This document shows, piece after piece, positions 6,916 through 14,914 of a stretch of 15,052 bases of DNA. The notes below the pieces were generated by a model. That model searched no databases, had not been told where the DNA came from, and worked only from the letters and a program-made list of their open reading frames with translations. The position numbers and the translations under genes are program-made. The stretch comes from CAZNMF01 sp964573795 (GTDB lineage Bacteria; Acidobacteriota; Vicinamibacteria; Vicinamibacterales; SCN-69-37): positions 1 through 15,052 of the forward strand of contig CAZNMF010000067.1 in assembly GCA_964573795.1 (NCBI GenBank), in the 5' to 3' direction. The stretch's first letter is position 1. Each line of letters begins with the position of its first letter.

Positions 6916-9828
6916 ATGGCTCGATATTCGCCGCTCAAGGTCGCCGCGCTGCTGCTCGCCTCCTGCCTGGCGCTGCCGCCGGCCGTGGCGCTGGCGCAGA
7001 CGCCGACCGGCACGATCGGCGGCCGGGTGACTGACAGTCAGGGCCGGGTGATCCCGGGCGTTGTCGTCACGATCTCGTCGCCAAGTCTTCAGGGCGAGCA
7101 GACGGTCACGACGACGGAGAACGGCGACTATCTGTTCAAGCTGCTGCCGCCGGGCACATACGCGCTCTCGTTCGAGAAGACGAGCTTCACGGCCGCGACC
7201 GAGGCGCGCGTCGTCGGCGCGGGCGAGCCGGTGACCGTCGACGTCACGCTGCAGCCGGCGGCGGTGCGGGAGGCCGTCACGGTCACCGCGAGCGGCGGCG
7301 ACTTCGTCAACACGATCGAGGGCGCGACGAACCTCAAGCAGTCGTTCGTGTCGACGCTGCCCGTCTTGCGCAATCTCACGTCGATCGTCAATCTGGCGCC
7401 GGCGGTCCACGCCACCGGCCCCAACGGCAACTTCTCGATCTCCGGCGGCATGTCGTTCGAGAACTCGTACATGGTGAACGGCGTGCAGGTGCAGGACAAC
7501 CTCCGCGGCGAGCCGCTGGATCTCTACATCGAAGACGCCATTCAGGAGACGACGGTCCTCACGTCCGGCATCTCCGCCGAGTACGGCCGCTTCACGGGCG
7601 GCATCGTGAACGTCCTGACGAAGTCCGGCGGCAACCGCTTCAGCGGATCGTTCCGCGAGTCGTTTGCCAACGACAACTGGCGCACCGTGTCTCCCTTCGA
7701 CGAGCCGAAAGTCGACAAGACGGTGCCGACGACCGAGTTCACGCTCGGCGGACCGATCGTCAAGGATCGACTGTGGTTCTTCGGCGCCGGCCGCTTCTTC
7801 GACAGCGAGACGGCGCGGCAGACGGGATATACCGACACGCCGTACGTCTTCGAGGAGAACCAGAAGCGCTTCGAGGGCAAGCTCACGCACTCGCCACATG
7901 CCGGCCAGCGCGTCGAGCTCTCCTATGTCGGCATCAGCGACAAGTTCCGGAACGCCGCGTGGCCGAGCTCGGCCGACGTGATGGATCTGGCGAGCCTGAC
8001 GAATCCCAGCGAGCCGCAGAGCCTCTTCGGCCTGCACTATACGGGCACGTTCGGCGGCAAGCTCTTCGTCGAGGGACAGTTCTCGGCGCGCAAGTTCACG
8101 TTCGAGCACTCCGGCGGCCTGAACACCGATCTGATCGCCGGCACGCCGCTCTCGGACAACTTGACCGGCGCGTGGTGGTGGGCGCCGAACTTCTGCGGCG
8201 TCTGCCCCGACGAGCGGCGCGACAACACGGATCTCGTCCTCAAGGGCAGCTACTTCCTGTCGTCCGCCTCGGGCTCGCACGATCTGTCGTTCGGCTATGA
8301 CGGCTTCAACGACAAGACCTTCGCGGACAATCACCAGTCGGCCAGCGACTGGCACGTCTGGACGACGACCTCGTTCATCCAGGACGGCACGGTCTATCCG
8401 GTGATCGATCCCGGCGGCAGCACCTACATCATCAACTGGCCGGTTCAGCCGGCGAGCCACGGCACGAACTTCCGCACGCACTCGCTGTTCGTCAACGACA
8501 AGTGGGCATACGGCCGCCACTGGTCGTTCAACCTCGGCCTGCGGTACGACAAGAACTCGGGCCGCGACCAATCCGGCACCCTCGTCGTGAAGGACAGCCT
8601 CCTCAGCCCGCGCCTCGGCGCGAGCTGGGATCCGAAGGGCGATGGCAGCACGACGATCCGCGCGAGCTACGGGCGCTACGTCGCGGCCGTCAACAACGGG
8701 ATTGCCGGTTCGACGGCGGCGGCCGGCACGCCGGGGATCGTCGCCTACTTCTACGACGGCGATCCGATTAACGACGGCGGGCCGCTCGTGACGAGCGACG
8801 AGGCGCTGCGGCAGGTGTTCGACTGGTACAACGCGGTCCAACCCGATCCGTTCCAGATCGACGTGCCCGGCGTGTCGAGCAAGATTGCCGACGACCTGCG
8901 GTCGCCGCACGCCGATGAAGTCGTGGTCGGGCTCAGCCAGCAGATCGGCCGCCGGACGTCGGTGCGCGTCGACTTCGTCAACCGCGTCTTCGGCGACTTC
9001 TACGCCGACCGCGTCGACACGGGAACGGGCCTGGTGTTCGACGACTTCGGCACGCCATACGACCTGAAGATCATCGAGAACACGAACGACGTCTCGCGGC
9101 GCTATCGGGCGCTGACGGCCGCCGCCACGTATGGCCCGGTCCGCGGTGTGTCGGTGGGCGGCAACTACACGCTGTCGCGGCTGTGGGGCAACGACGACGG
9201 CGAGAGCCTCAGCACGGGGCCGCTGGCGAACGACATCCTGTCGTACCCCGAATATTTCCAAAGGGCGTGGGCGTTCCCTGACGGCAATCTCGGCGCCGAC
9301 CAGCGCCATCGCGCGCGTCTGTGGGCGACGTGGGATTTGCCGTGGGCTCGAAGCGCTGGCGCGATGTCGATCGGCGTCCTCCAGCAGATCGAGTCGGGCA
9401 CGCCGTACGGCGCCATCGGCGCCATCGACGTGCTCCCGTACGTGGCCGACTACGGCTACGTGACGCCGCCGTTTCCGATGACCTACTACTTCACCGCGCG
9501 GGACGCCTTCCACACCGAGGCGCTCAAGCGCACCGATCTGTCGTTCACGTTCAGCCGACGCGTGGGCGCGGCGAGCGGACCGGAGCTGTTCGGCCAGGTG
9601 CAGCTGCTGAACCTGTTCAATCAGTTCCAGGCGATCGACGGCCAGTTCATCAACACGACCGTCCACACGGCGTTCGACAGCGAGTCGCTCGCCCCCTTCG
9701 ACCCGTTCGCCGAGGCTCCGGTCGAAGGCGTGAACTGGTCGAAGGGCACGAAGTTCGGCGACCCTATCAGCAAGAACGCGTACACGACGCCGCGCACGTT
9801 CCGGTTCTCGGTGGGAGTCAGGTTCTGA
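6916..9828 (+). CDS. TonB-dependent receptor, Oar-like, with carboxypeptidase-regulatory N-domain
   Basis: This 970-residue outer-membrane protein has a signal peptide (likely cleavage after ALA at residue 27), then a carboxypeptidase-regulatory-like beta-sandwich (about 30-115; motifs GGRVTD, NGDYLF, PPGTYAL). A TonB-receptor plug domain follows (about 133-245; VNGVQVQDN, SAEYGRFTGGIVNVLTKSG), then a large barrel to the C-terminus, which ends FRFSVGVRF with the terminal Phe expected for outer-membrane assembly. The family uses TonB/ExbBD energy to import large or bulky ligands. Acidobacteriota and Myxococcota carry many Oar-like copies, often for oligosaccharides or peptides or for adhesion; the ligand here cannot be inferred. 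No SusD-like partner, hydrolase or regulator lies next to it, so it seems an orphan receptor. The start at 6916 is fixed by the GAGGG site. GTAG-type palindromes begin 11 bases after the stop. Confidence 0.92.
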   Translation: MARYSPLKVAALLLASCLALPPAVALAQTPTGTIGGRVTDSQGRVIPGVVVTISSPSLQGEQTVTTTENGDYLFKLLPPGTYALSFEKTSFTAATEARVVGAGEPVTVDVTLQPAAVREAVTVTASGGDFVNTIEGATNLKQSFVSTLPVLRNLTSIVNLAPAVHATGPNGNFSISGGMSFENSYMVNGVQVQDNLRGEPLDLYIEDAIQETTVLTSGISAEYGRFTGGIVNVLTKSGGNRFSGSFRESFANDNWRTVSPFDEPKVDKTVPTTEFTLGGPIVKDRLWFFGAGRFFDSETARQTGYTDTPYVFEENQKRFEGKLTHSPHAGQRVELSYVGISDKFRNAAWPSSADVMDLASLTNPSEPQSLFGLHYTGTFGGKLFVEGQFSARKFTFEHSGGLNTDLIAGTPLSDNLTGAWWWAPNFCGVCPDERRDNTDLVLKGSYFLSSASGSHDLSFGYDGFNDKTFADNHQSASDWHVWTTTSFIQDGTVYPVIDPGGSTYIINWPVQPASHGTNFRTHSLFVNDKWAYGRHWSFNLGLRYDKNSGRDQSGTLVVKDSLLSPRLGASWDPKGDGSTTIRASYGRYVAAVNNGIAGSTAAAGTPGIVAYFYDGDPINDGGPLVTSDEALRQVFDWYNAVQPDPFQIDVPGVSSKIADDLRSPHADEVVVGLSQQIGRRTSVRVDFVNRVFGDFYADRVDTGTGLVFDDFGTPYDLKIIENTNDVSRRYRALTAAATYGPVRGVSVGGNYTLSRLWGNDDGESLSTGPLANDILSYPEYFQRAWAFPDGNLGADQRHRARLWATWDLPWARSAGAMSIGVLQQIESGTPYGAIGAIDVLPYVADYGYVTPPFPMTYYFTARDAFHTEALKRTDLSFTFSRRVGAASGPELFGQVQLLNLFNQFQAIDGQFINTTVHTAFDSESLAPFDPFAEAPVEGVNWSKGTKFGDPISKNAYTTPRTFRFSVGVRF

Positions 9829-9839
9829 TCCGACGACCC

Positions 9840-9865
9840 GGGCCGCCACAGGGGGCGGCCCCTAC
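9840..9865 (-). repeat. REP-like unit, family 2 (GTAG foot)
   Basis: Read on the minus strand: GTAG (9865-9862), stem GGGCCGCC (9861-9854), six-base loop CCCTGT, stem GGCGGCCC (9847-9840). The 8-bp stem is perfect. The unit starts 11 bases after the TonB receptor stop. With the next unit it forms a pair whose GTAG feet face inward, the reverse of the family-1 doublets. Confidence 0.75.
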
Positions 9866-9883
9866 GAGCAACGCGCGAACACC

Positions 9884-9910
9884 GTAGGGGCGGCGCCCTT
9901 GTGGCCGCTC
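9884..9910 (+). repeat. REP-like unit, family 2 (GTAG foot), degenerate
   Basis: GTAG (9884-9887) is followed by stem GGGCGGC (9888-9894) and GCCGCTC (9904-9910), allowing one G-T wobble. It is directly repeated by the better-preserved unit at 9943-9968 and inverted relative to 9840-9865. Confidence 0.65.
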
Positions 9911-9942
9911 GGGATCCGGCCTCCATCTGCGACCCGATCACT

Positions 9943-9968
9943 GTAGGGGCGGCCCCCCGTGGCCGCCC
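9943..9968 (+). repeat. REP-like unit, family 2 (GTAG foot)
   Basis: GTAG (9943-9946), stem GGGCGGCC (9947-9954), loop CCCCGT, stem GGCCGCCC (9961-9968), a perfect 8-bp hairpin. It ends 11 bases from the stop codon of the convergent DUF1697 gene. Three family-2 units thus fill the gap between two convergent genes. Confidence 0.75.
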
Positions 9969-9979
9969 GCGTCCTACCC

Positions 9980-10492
9980 CTATCCGCCGCACATCTCCGC
10001 GAGCTTCGTCACCGTGTTGATGTTTCGCGTCGTCGTCACGCACGCGATCTTCGGCAGCTTGAGCTTCGATCGCCCCATGCCTTCGGGGTAGTAGATGTAG
10101 ACCTCACGCGCGCCGGCGACGACCTGCTCGCCGTCAGGCCCCGCGAGGCCGTCGAACGCCGCCGCGGAGACGGCCTCGGCGCAGAACGTCACCATCACCC
10201 TCGAGCCAGACGCGCCGGGAAACGGATTGGCGCGCAGCACGCGCCGCAGATCCGGCTCGTCGCGGATGATCACGCCGACGGGCTTGCCCATCCGCTGCTC
10301 GAGCGCGCGCTCGAGGGCCGTGCGCGCCCGCTCGGCGCTCAGACGGCTGCGAAAGACGACGTTGCCGCTCTGGATGTACGTGCGCACGTCGCCGAATCCC
10401 GCCTGCGTGCAAAGCGCCGCGAGATCGCGCATCGGCAGGATGCCCGTGCCGCCGACGTTGACGGCGCGCAGCAAGGCGACGAGCGTCGTCAT
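9980..10492 (-). CDS. DUF1697 family protein
   Basis: A 170-residue soluble protein of unknown function, matching the DUF1697 family in length and pattern. The conserved N-terminus LVALLRAVNVGG (residues 4-15) is present, then a segment with YIQSGNVVF (about 39-47) and a C-terminal YYPEGMGRSKL block (about 139-149). No signal peptide, membrane helix or catalytic motif is recognised. The ATG at 10492 overlaps the TGA of the upstream aminotransferase gene by four bases (ATGA), so translation is probably coupled. A longer upstream reading frame in the same phase runs inside the aminotransferase gene and is not believed, because family similarity begins at this ATG. Confidence 0.85.
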   Translation of the reverse strand: MTTLVALLRAVNVGGTGILPMRDLAALCTQAGFGDVRTYIQSGNVVFRSRLSAERARTALERALEQRMGKPVGVIIRDEPDLRRVLRANPFPGASGSRVMVTFCAEAVSAAAFDGLAGPDGEQVVAGAREVYIYYPEGMGRSKLKLPKIACVTTTRNINTVTKLAEMCGG

Positions 10493-11694
10493 CTGACGCC
10501 GCTCGACGATGGCGCGGCGGGGCGCAGCGCCGCCAGCCGCTGCTCGGCGGCGGCCAACGTCTCGTCCCGCTTGCAGAAGCAGAACCGCACGTGCGCGCGC
10601 CCGTGCTCGGGGGCGCTGAAGAAGCTGCTGCCGGGCACGGCGGCGACGCCGATCGCCGAGACCAGATGCCGCACGAACACGACGTCGTCCGCGTAGCCGA
10701 AGTGATCGACGTCCGTCATGACGTAGTAGGCGCCGCGCGGATCGTGGCACACGAAGCCCGCGTCGCGGAGAATGCCGAGCAGGCGCTTGCGCCGGCGCCC
10801 GTAGGATGCCGCGAGCTCGGCGTAGTAGGCGGCAGGCGCCTGCAGCGCCGCGGCCGCGGCCGCTTGCAGCGGCGCCGCCGCGCCGACCGTCAGGAAGTCG
10901 TGCACCTTGCGAATCGCGCTCGTCATCTCCGGCGACGCGACGGCCCAGCCGACGCGCCAGCCCGTGACGCTGAACGTCTTCGAGATGCTGTTGATCGTGA
11001 CCGTGCGATCGGCCATCCCGTCGAGCGTCGCCATCGGCACGTGCACCGCGCCGTCGTACACGATGTGCTCGTAGATCTCGTCGGTCACGGCGACGACGTC
11101 CCACCGCTGGCACAACGCCGCAATCAGCGACAGCTCCTCGCGCGTGAACACCTTGCCGGTCGGGTTGTTGGGCGTATTGACGACGATGGCCTTCGTCCGG
11201 TTCGAGAACGCGGTGGCGAGCTCATCCGGATCGAACGTCCAGTCGCCGTCCGGCGACGACGGCGGCCGCAGGCGGACGAAGCGTGGCGTGGCGCCGGACA
11301 GGATCGCGTCCGGCCCGTAGTTCTCGTAGAACGGCTCGAAGACGATGACCTCGTCGCCGGGATCGACGAGCGCCATGAGCGTCGCCATCATCGCTTCGGT
11401 CGAGCCGCAGCACACGGTGATCTGCCGGGCGGGATCGATCGCAAGGCCGTGGCGGCCCGCCACATCCGCCGCAATCGCGTCGCGCAACGCGGGGCTGCCC
11501 CACGTGATCGCGTACTGATTGACGTCGCGCCGAATCGCCTCACACGCGGCGTCCTTCAGCCAGTCCGGCGCCGGAAAGTCGGGAAAGCCTTGCGAGAGGT
11601 TGACGGCGCCGTGCGCGAGCGCCTGCCGCGTCATGTCGCGAATGACCGACTCGGTGAAACGGCTCGCCTTCTGGGAGGTGCGGGCTCGGCTCAT
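10489..11694 (-). CDS. Class I/II PLP-dependent aminotransferase (YbdL / kynurenine aminotransferase-like)
   Basis: A 401-residue cytoplasmic fold-type I aminotransferase that moves an amino group between an amino acid and a 2-oxo acid. From the ATG start the landmarks are NLSQGFPDF (about 32-40), NTPNNPTG (173-180, contacts cofactor and substrate), TDEIYE (204-209, Asp binds the pyridine nitrogen) and SISKTFSVTGWRVGW, with the Schiff-base lysine at about K239. The QGFPDF start and the overall pattern resemble methionine/glutamine aminotransferases such as YbdL and kynurenine-oxoglutarate aminotransferases, so a sulphur or aromatic amino acid substrate is likely but unproven. ATG at 11694 is preferred to the in-frame GTG at 11703; neither has a Shine-Dalgarno. 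It lies 82 bases after the lytic transglycosylase gene and overlaps the DUF1697 gene by four bases. Confidence 0.9.
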   Translation of the reverse strand: MSRARTSQKASRFTESVIRDMTRQALAHGAVNLSQGFPDFPAPDWLKDAACEAIRRDVNQYAITWGSPALRDAIAADVAGRHGLAIDPARQITVCCGSTEAMMATLMALVDPGDEVIVFEPFYENYGPDAILSGATPRFVRLRPPSSPDGDWTFDPDELATAFSNRTKAIVVNTPNNPTGKVFTREELSLIAALCQRWDVVAVTDEIYEHIVYDGAVHVPMATLDGMADRTVTINSISKTFSVTGWRVGWAVASPEMTSAIRKVHDFLTVGAAAPLQAAAAAALQAPAAYYAELAASYGRRRKRLLGILRDAGFVCHDPRGAYYVMTDVDHFGYADDVVFVRHLVSAIGVAAVPGSSFFSAPEHGRAHVRFCFCKRDETLAAAEQRLAALRPAAPSSSGVR

Positions 11695-11776
11695 ACGCGG
11701 CACGTGTGTCGTGGGTGTGTCACGTGCGCCGGCAGCGTCGCGTCGATCTCGATGTCGATCCCGTGACCGGCGCGTC

Positions 11777-13930
11777 TCAACGGGTCACGTCCGCGGCGGT
11801 CAGACGTCCCGATCCGTACAACATCCGATAGTCCTCGGCCGTCCCGATGATCCGTTTCACGTAGTTCTGCGTTTCCGGGAACGGAATGTCGTCGATGAAC
11901 TCGTCTCTGGCCACGCCGGGCCGCTCGGCGCGCCAGCGCGACACGCGGCTCTCGCCGGCGTTGTACGCCGCCAGCGCGGACGCGACGTCGTTGAACTCGG
12001 CGATCAGATCGGCCAGATACGCCGTCCCGATCCGGACGTTGACGTCCGGATCGGTCAGCTTCGACGTCGAGAAGCGCCGCACGCCGACCTTCGGCGCGTA
12101 GCGGCGGCCCGTCGCCGGGACGATCTGCATCAGTCCCCAGGCGTTGGCGCTGGAGCGGATGTCGGCCTGGAAGGTGGACTCCTGCGCGACGAGCGCGGCG
12201 ACGAGGAACGGGTCGAGCTCGCGCTGCGCCGCGTAGCGTCGAATCAGATCCCAGTGCGCAACGGGAAAGATGACGCGGAGGATGTCCTGCGGCAACTGCT
12301 CGCCGCCATCGGCCATGAACTGCGGATACGCGCGGCGCATGGCCGTAATCGCGCCGCGGAGATCGCCCTTGCGATTGAGCGCGTACGCCAGCGTCGCGTC
12401 GAGCAGCGGCGACGCGCCCGTCTCGAGCTTCGCTTTCTGCAGCTCCGCGATCGCGTCGTCGTACAGGCCGATCGCGAGCAGGCGCCGGATCAGACGGGCG
12501 CCGGCGGGCGGCGCGCCCGCGGCAATCGACAGCGCGGGATCGCGGCGCGCGGCGGCGAGCAGGACCGAGGCGCGATCGGCGCCAAGGCGCTCGAGGGATC
12601 GCGCGGCTTCGCGGCCGTAGTACGAATTGCGGTAGTCGGCGATCACGCGGCGATACGCGGCGACGGCGTCTTCGTGCGCGCCGATCGCCTCGTACGAGCG
12701 GGCCGTCCAGTACAGCCACGACGGACGATAGTCCGAGCGGCGCAGCGTCGAGGCCGCCGACTCGAACAGACGGATCGTCTCGCGCGGGTTGCCGCTCTTG
12801 TACGCCCACCAGCCCGCGCGCCAGGCCGCGCGATCGGCGAAAGCGCCCGCCGGAAACGCGGCGAACATGCGCGCGAACACGTCGGCCGCCGACGCGTCGT
12901 CGTTGGCGAGGATGTAGTACGTCCCGAGATCGTTCAGCGCCGACTCGGCCAGCGGCGCGCCGGGATGATCCTCGACGAACCGCCACACCGCCGCGATGTA
13001 CTCGTCGTCCCGCTTCAAACCGCGCAGCGCGGCGAGATAGGCAATCTCGGCCTCGTCGTGCGAGCCTGGCGCCTGGGCAAGATACGCCCGCAGCGTGTCG
13101 CGCGCCGCGGCAAAACGGCGCAGGCCGACGTCGCATTGCGCCAGACGCAGGTCCAACTGCCAGCGATCGTCGCCGGCGGCGCGGCCTCGAAGCGCCTCGA
13201 ACGCCTTGCGCGCGTCCGCGTAACGTCGCGCGGCGAACAGCATCTGCGCGCGCTTCGACTCGAGCGCGTCGCGATCGGCAATCCCGTCACGGCCGAGCCG
13301 CGTCAGCGCGACGTCCGCATCCTCCGCCTGGGCCGACAGCGGCAGCTCGTAGTAGACCTTCGCATAGGCCGCGCGCGCGGCGCGCTCGTCGCCCGCGCGC
13401 TCGGCCGCCTCGCCCAGACGCTCGTAGGCCAGCGACGGGCTCGCAATGCGCTGCTTCGTCAGCGCGTCGTACGCCGCCACGGCATCGACCCAGTTGCCGG
13501 CGACCATCGACGCATCGGCCAGCAGCCACAGCGCGGACTCGCCCAGCGCGCCGCCGGCAGATCGCTCGAGGATCAGCCGTGCGGCCGCGATCGCGCGATC
13601 GGTCTTGCTCGTGGCGAGATAGGCGCGACCGAGATACAACTGCGCGTAGCCGCCGAGCTCGGCGTCGCCGGTCTCTCGCACCAGAATCGGGATGGCATCG
13701 TCGGCCCGGCCGGCGCCGAGCATCGTCACGGCCCGCGCCAGATCGGACGGGACGGCCTCGTCGGCCGACGGCGCGAGCCAGAGATCGCCAGCGGCAAACG
13801 TCGACGCCTGCGCCAGTGCCACGTCGGCCGGCGCCTCGAGCGATCGCATGAAGCCGGCGCCGCACACCCACACCGCCACGGCGCTGCCAAGAGCTCCGGC
13901 GCTGATGCGGCGAATGACGCGTGCGCTCAT
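11777..13930 (-). CDS. Soluble lytic murein transglycosylase (Slt-like)
   Basis: A 717-residue periplasmic enzyme predicted to cleave the MurNAc-GlcNAc bond of peptidoglycan with 1,6-anhydro product formation. It has a short basic and hydrophobic N-terminal export segment (about residues 6-28). A long alpha-helical superhelical region of TPR-like repeats (about 45-550; blocks such as GGYAQLYLGRAYLATSK) follows. The C-terminal SLT domain (about 570-700) shows the catalytic Glu at E584 in VAQESTF, then AWGLMQIVPATG and the AYNAGESRVSRW block. This layout and length match Slt70-type enzymes. The ATG at 13930 is chosen over the adjacent upstream TTG at 13933. No Shine-Dalgarno exists: the bases before the start are a GAACTTC-type repeat. 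It may head an operon with the aminotransferase and DUF1697 genes. Confidence 0.92.
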   Translation of the reverse strand: MSARVIRRISAGALGSAVAVWVCGAGFMRSLEAPADVALAQASTFAAGDLWLAPSADEAVPSDLARAVTMLGAGRADDAIPILVRETGDAELGGYAQLYLGRAYLATSKTDRAIAAARLILERSAGGALGESALWLLADASMVAGNWVDAVAAYDALTKQRIASPSLAYERLGEAAERAGDERAARAAYAKVYYELPLSAQAEDADVALTRLGRDGIADRDALESKRAQMLFAARRYADARKAFEALRGRAAGDDRWQLDLRLAQCDVGLRRFAAARDTLRAYLAQAPGSHDEAEIAYLAALRGLKRDDEYIAAVWRFVEDHPGAPLAESALNDLGTYYILANDDASAADVFARMFAAFPAGAFADRAAWRAGWWAYKSGNPRETIRLFESAASTLRRSDYRPSWLYWTARSYEAIGAHEDAVAAYRRVIADYRNSYYGREAARSLERLGADRASVLLAAARRDPALSIAAGAPPAGARLIRRLLAIGLYDDAIAELQKAKLETGASPLLDATLAYALNRKGDLRGAITAMRRAYPQFMADGGEQLPQDILRVIFPVAHWDLIRRYAAQRELDPFLVAALVAQESTFQADIRSSANAWGLMQIVPATGRRYAPKVGVRRFSTSKLTDPDVNVRIGTAYLADLIAEFNDVASALAAYNAGESRVSRWRAERPGVARDEFIDDIPFPETQNYVKRIIGTAEDYRMLYGSGRLTAADVTR

Positions 13931-13933
13931 CAA

Positions 13934-13961
13934 GAATTTCGAACTTCGAACTTCGAACTTT
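13934..13961. repeat. Heptamer repeat (GAACTTC) abutting the lytic transglycosylase start
   Basis: Four 7-bp units in a row on the plus strand: GAATTTC (13934), GAACTTC (13941 and 13948) and GAACTTT (13955). The centre of each junction is the palindrome TTCGAA. The array ends three bases from the ATG of the minus-strand lytic transglycosylase gene, exactly where a ribosome-binding site would be. The same heptamer recurs at 14784-14811 and, inverted, at 14954-14980. Confidence 0.8.
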
Positions 13962-13976
13962 TCTAGCCCGCCGGGT

Positions 13977-14002
13977 CCGCAGGGCTCAAGCCCTGCGGCT
14001 AC
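13977..14002 (-). repeat. REP-like unit, family 3 (GTAG foot)
   Basis: Read on the minus strand: GTAG (14002-13999), then a perfect palindrome with 10-bp arms CCGCAGGGCT and AGCCCTGCGG around a two-base spacer (13998-13977). The foot plus 10-2-10 geometry is the same as in the GGAG family although the arms are unrelated in sequence. It starts 10 bases after the stop codon of the GAF-like gene. Confidence 0.75.
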
Positions 14003-14012
14003 GGCAAATCGT

Positions 14013-14726
14013 TTAAGACGGTCCGGCGAGCACCTCGACCGTCCGGAGCGACGTCACCGTCTCGAGCCGCGCCGACGCGTGGCGCACGAGCACCTCGACG
14101 TGCTGGGCCCACACCGGCTCGCCGGGCTGGGCGCCGGTGCGGTCCAATCCCTCCACATAGACGACCGCGACGACTTCCTGGCCGACGACGATCGGGATGA
14201 CCTGCCCCACGTGGCCGGCCGGGACGCGCATGAACGGCGGCACGCGCGTGTCGACGCGCTCGACTGCGGGAATCTTGGCCGGCTGCCGGACTTCGATGGC
14301 GCCCGCGATGAGCGGCGCGCCTTCGACGGGCGTGTCGACCGGCTCGAGGCCCGGGCCGAAACCATGATGGCGGTACCGCCGCAGCATGCCGCCGTCGACG
14401 AGCATCGTCGCCACGCGCGACGCCTCGCCGGACGCGCCGTCGGTCAGCGCATCGAGGATGCCGCGCAGCGTCGTCGCCGTGTCGAGCTGGCGGATCGCCG
14501 CGACGACGCGCGCGATCAGATCGTGGCGGGCGTGCTCGCCGCCACGCGCGACCGCGCGCGCGATCTCCACGCCGGCGCGCTCGACGTCCACGCGGCTCGT
14601 GTGCGGCTCGCCTTCGACGATCCGCAGCAGCTCCGACGCGAGCGCCTGCAGCCGGACGTCCGTGTCCTGCCGGACGCTGGCCAGAAACCGATCGATTGCG
14701 TCTCGTACCTGCCGATCCCGAGGCAT
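14013..14726 (-). CDS. GAF-like domain protein of unknown function
   Basis: A 237-residue soluble protein without signal peptide or membrane segment. Residues 1-80 look helical. Residues 80-226 resemble a GAF-type sensor fold: a helix with LRGILDALTDGAS (88-100), a strand with VATMLVDGGMLRRYRHHGF (105-123), the hydrophobic strand pair QVIPIVVGQEVVAVVYVEG (175-193) and a closing helix WAQHVEVLVRHASARLE (206-222). GAF domains bind small ligands or mediate protein contacts, but no output domain is attached here, so the role is open. The assignment is by pattern only. ATG at 14726 is preferred over the GTG at 14762, because a CATAAT -10-like box lies between them (14741-14736 region). Repeats fill both flanks. 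Confidence 0.65.
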   Translation of the reverse strand: MPRDRQVRDAIDRFLASVRQDTDVRLQALASELLRIVEGEPHTSRVDVERAGVEIARAVARGGEHARHDLIARVVAAIRQLDTATTLRGILDALTDGASGEASRVATMLVDGGMLRRYRHHGFGPGLEPVDTPVEGAPLIAGAIEVRQPAKIPAVERVDTRVPPFMRVPAGHVGQVIPIVVGQEVVAVVYVEGLDRTGAQPGEPVWAQHVEVLVRHASARLETVTSLRTVEVLAGPS

Positions 14727-14783
14727 GGGCGTGCGTCCATTATGCCGCACCGATCGCGGCACGTACAGGGGGAATCGACGGGG

Positions 14784-14890
14784 GAACTTCGAACTTCGAA
14801 CTTCGAACTTCGAACTGAGAACTGAGAACTGAGAACTGAGAACTGAGAACTGAGAACTGAGAACTGAGAACTGAGAACTGAGAAAACTGA
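14784..14890. repeat. Two-type heptamer tandem array (GAACTTC x4, GAACTGA x10)
   Basis: The array runs with a strict 7-base period. Four GAACTTC units (14784-14811) pass without interruption into ten exact GAACTGA units (14812-14881) and a final unit with two extra A bases (14882-14890). The near-perfect identity of the GAACTGA units indicates recent expansion by replication slippage. It lies 58 bases upstream of the GAF-like gene's ATG, so copy-number changes would alter that gene's upstream region. Confidence 0.9.
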
Positions 14891-14914
14891 ATGCGCGATT
14901 GCAAAATCGTGCAT
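14891..14914. repeat. Hairpin with GCAA tetraloop between heptamer array and REP unit
   Basis: ATGCGCGATT (14891-14900) pairs with AATCGTGCAT (14905-14914) around GCAA, with one G-T wobble. In RNA, GCAA is a stable GNRA tetraloop. The hairpin starts at the base after the heptamer array and ends at the base before the GGAG foot of the next element, so it exactly fills the gap. Confidence 0.6.

Noticed and set aside
6552..7034. Plus-strand open frame of 160 codons starting at 6552
   Set aside because: It runs out of frame into the receptor's signal peptide region, has no domain signal and no ribosome-binding site, and is probably non-coding leader.
6877..9849. Very long minus-strand open frame (about 990 codons) opposite the TonB receptor
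   Set aside because: It is the complementary frame of a clear receptor gene. Its sequence is Arg/Val/Ala-rich low-complexity typical of high-GC antisense frames and shows no domain pattern.
10493..11113. N-terminal extension of the DUF1697 frame into the aminotransferase gene
   Set aside because: DUF1697 similarity starts exactly at the ATG at 10492, which overlaps the upstream stop codon. The extension is an Arg-rich shadow of the aminotransferase.
11519..13966. Long plus-strand open frame (about 815 codons) opposite the lytic transglycosylase and aminotransferase genes
   Set aside because: It spans two real genes on the other strand, is Arg-rich without motifs, and ends in the heptamer-derived tail.
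14784..14890. CRISPR array
   Set aside because: The repeat unit is 7 bp with no spacers; the dispersed palindromes elsewhere are not regularly spaced and no cas gene is present.
14516..14914. Minus-strand open frame with an SVLSSQF-repeat N-terminus
   Set aside because: The repeat peptide is only the translation of the 7-bp array, and the rest is a shifted frame of the GAF-like gene.
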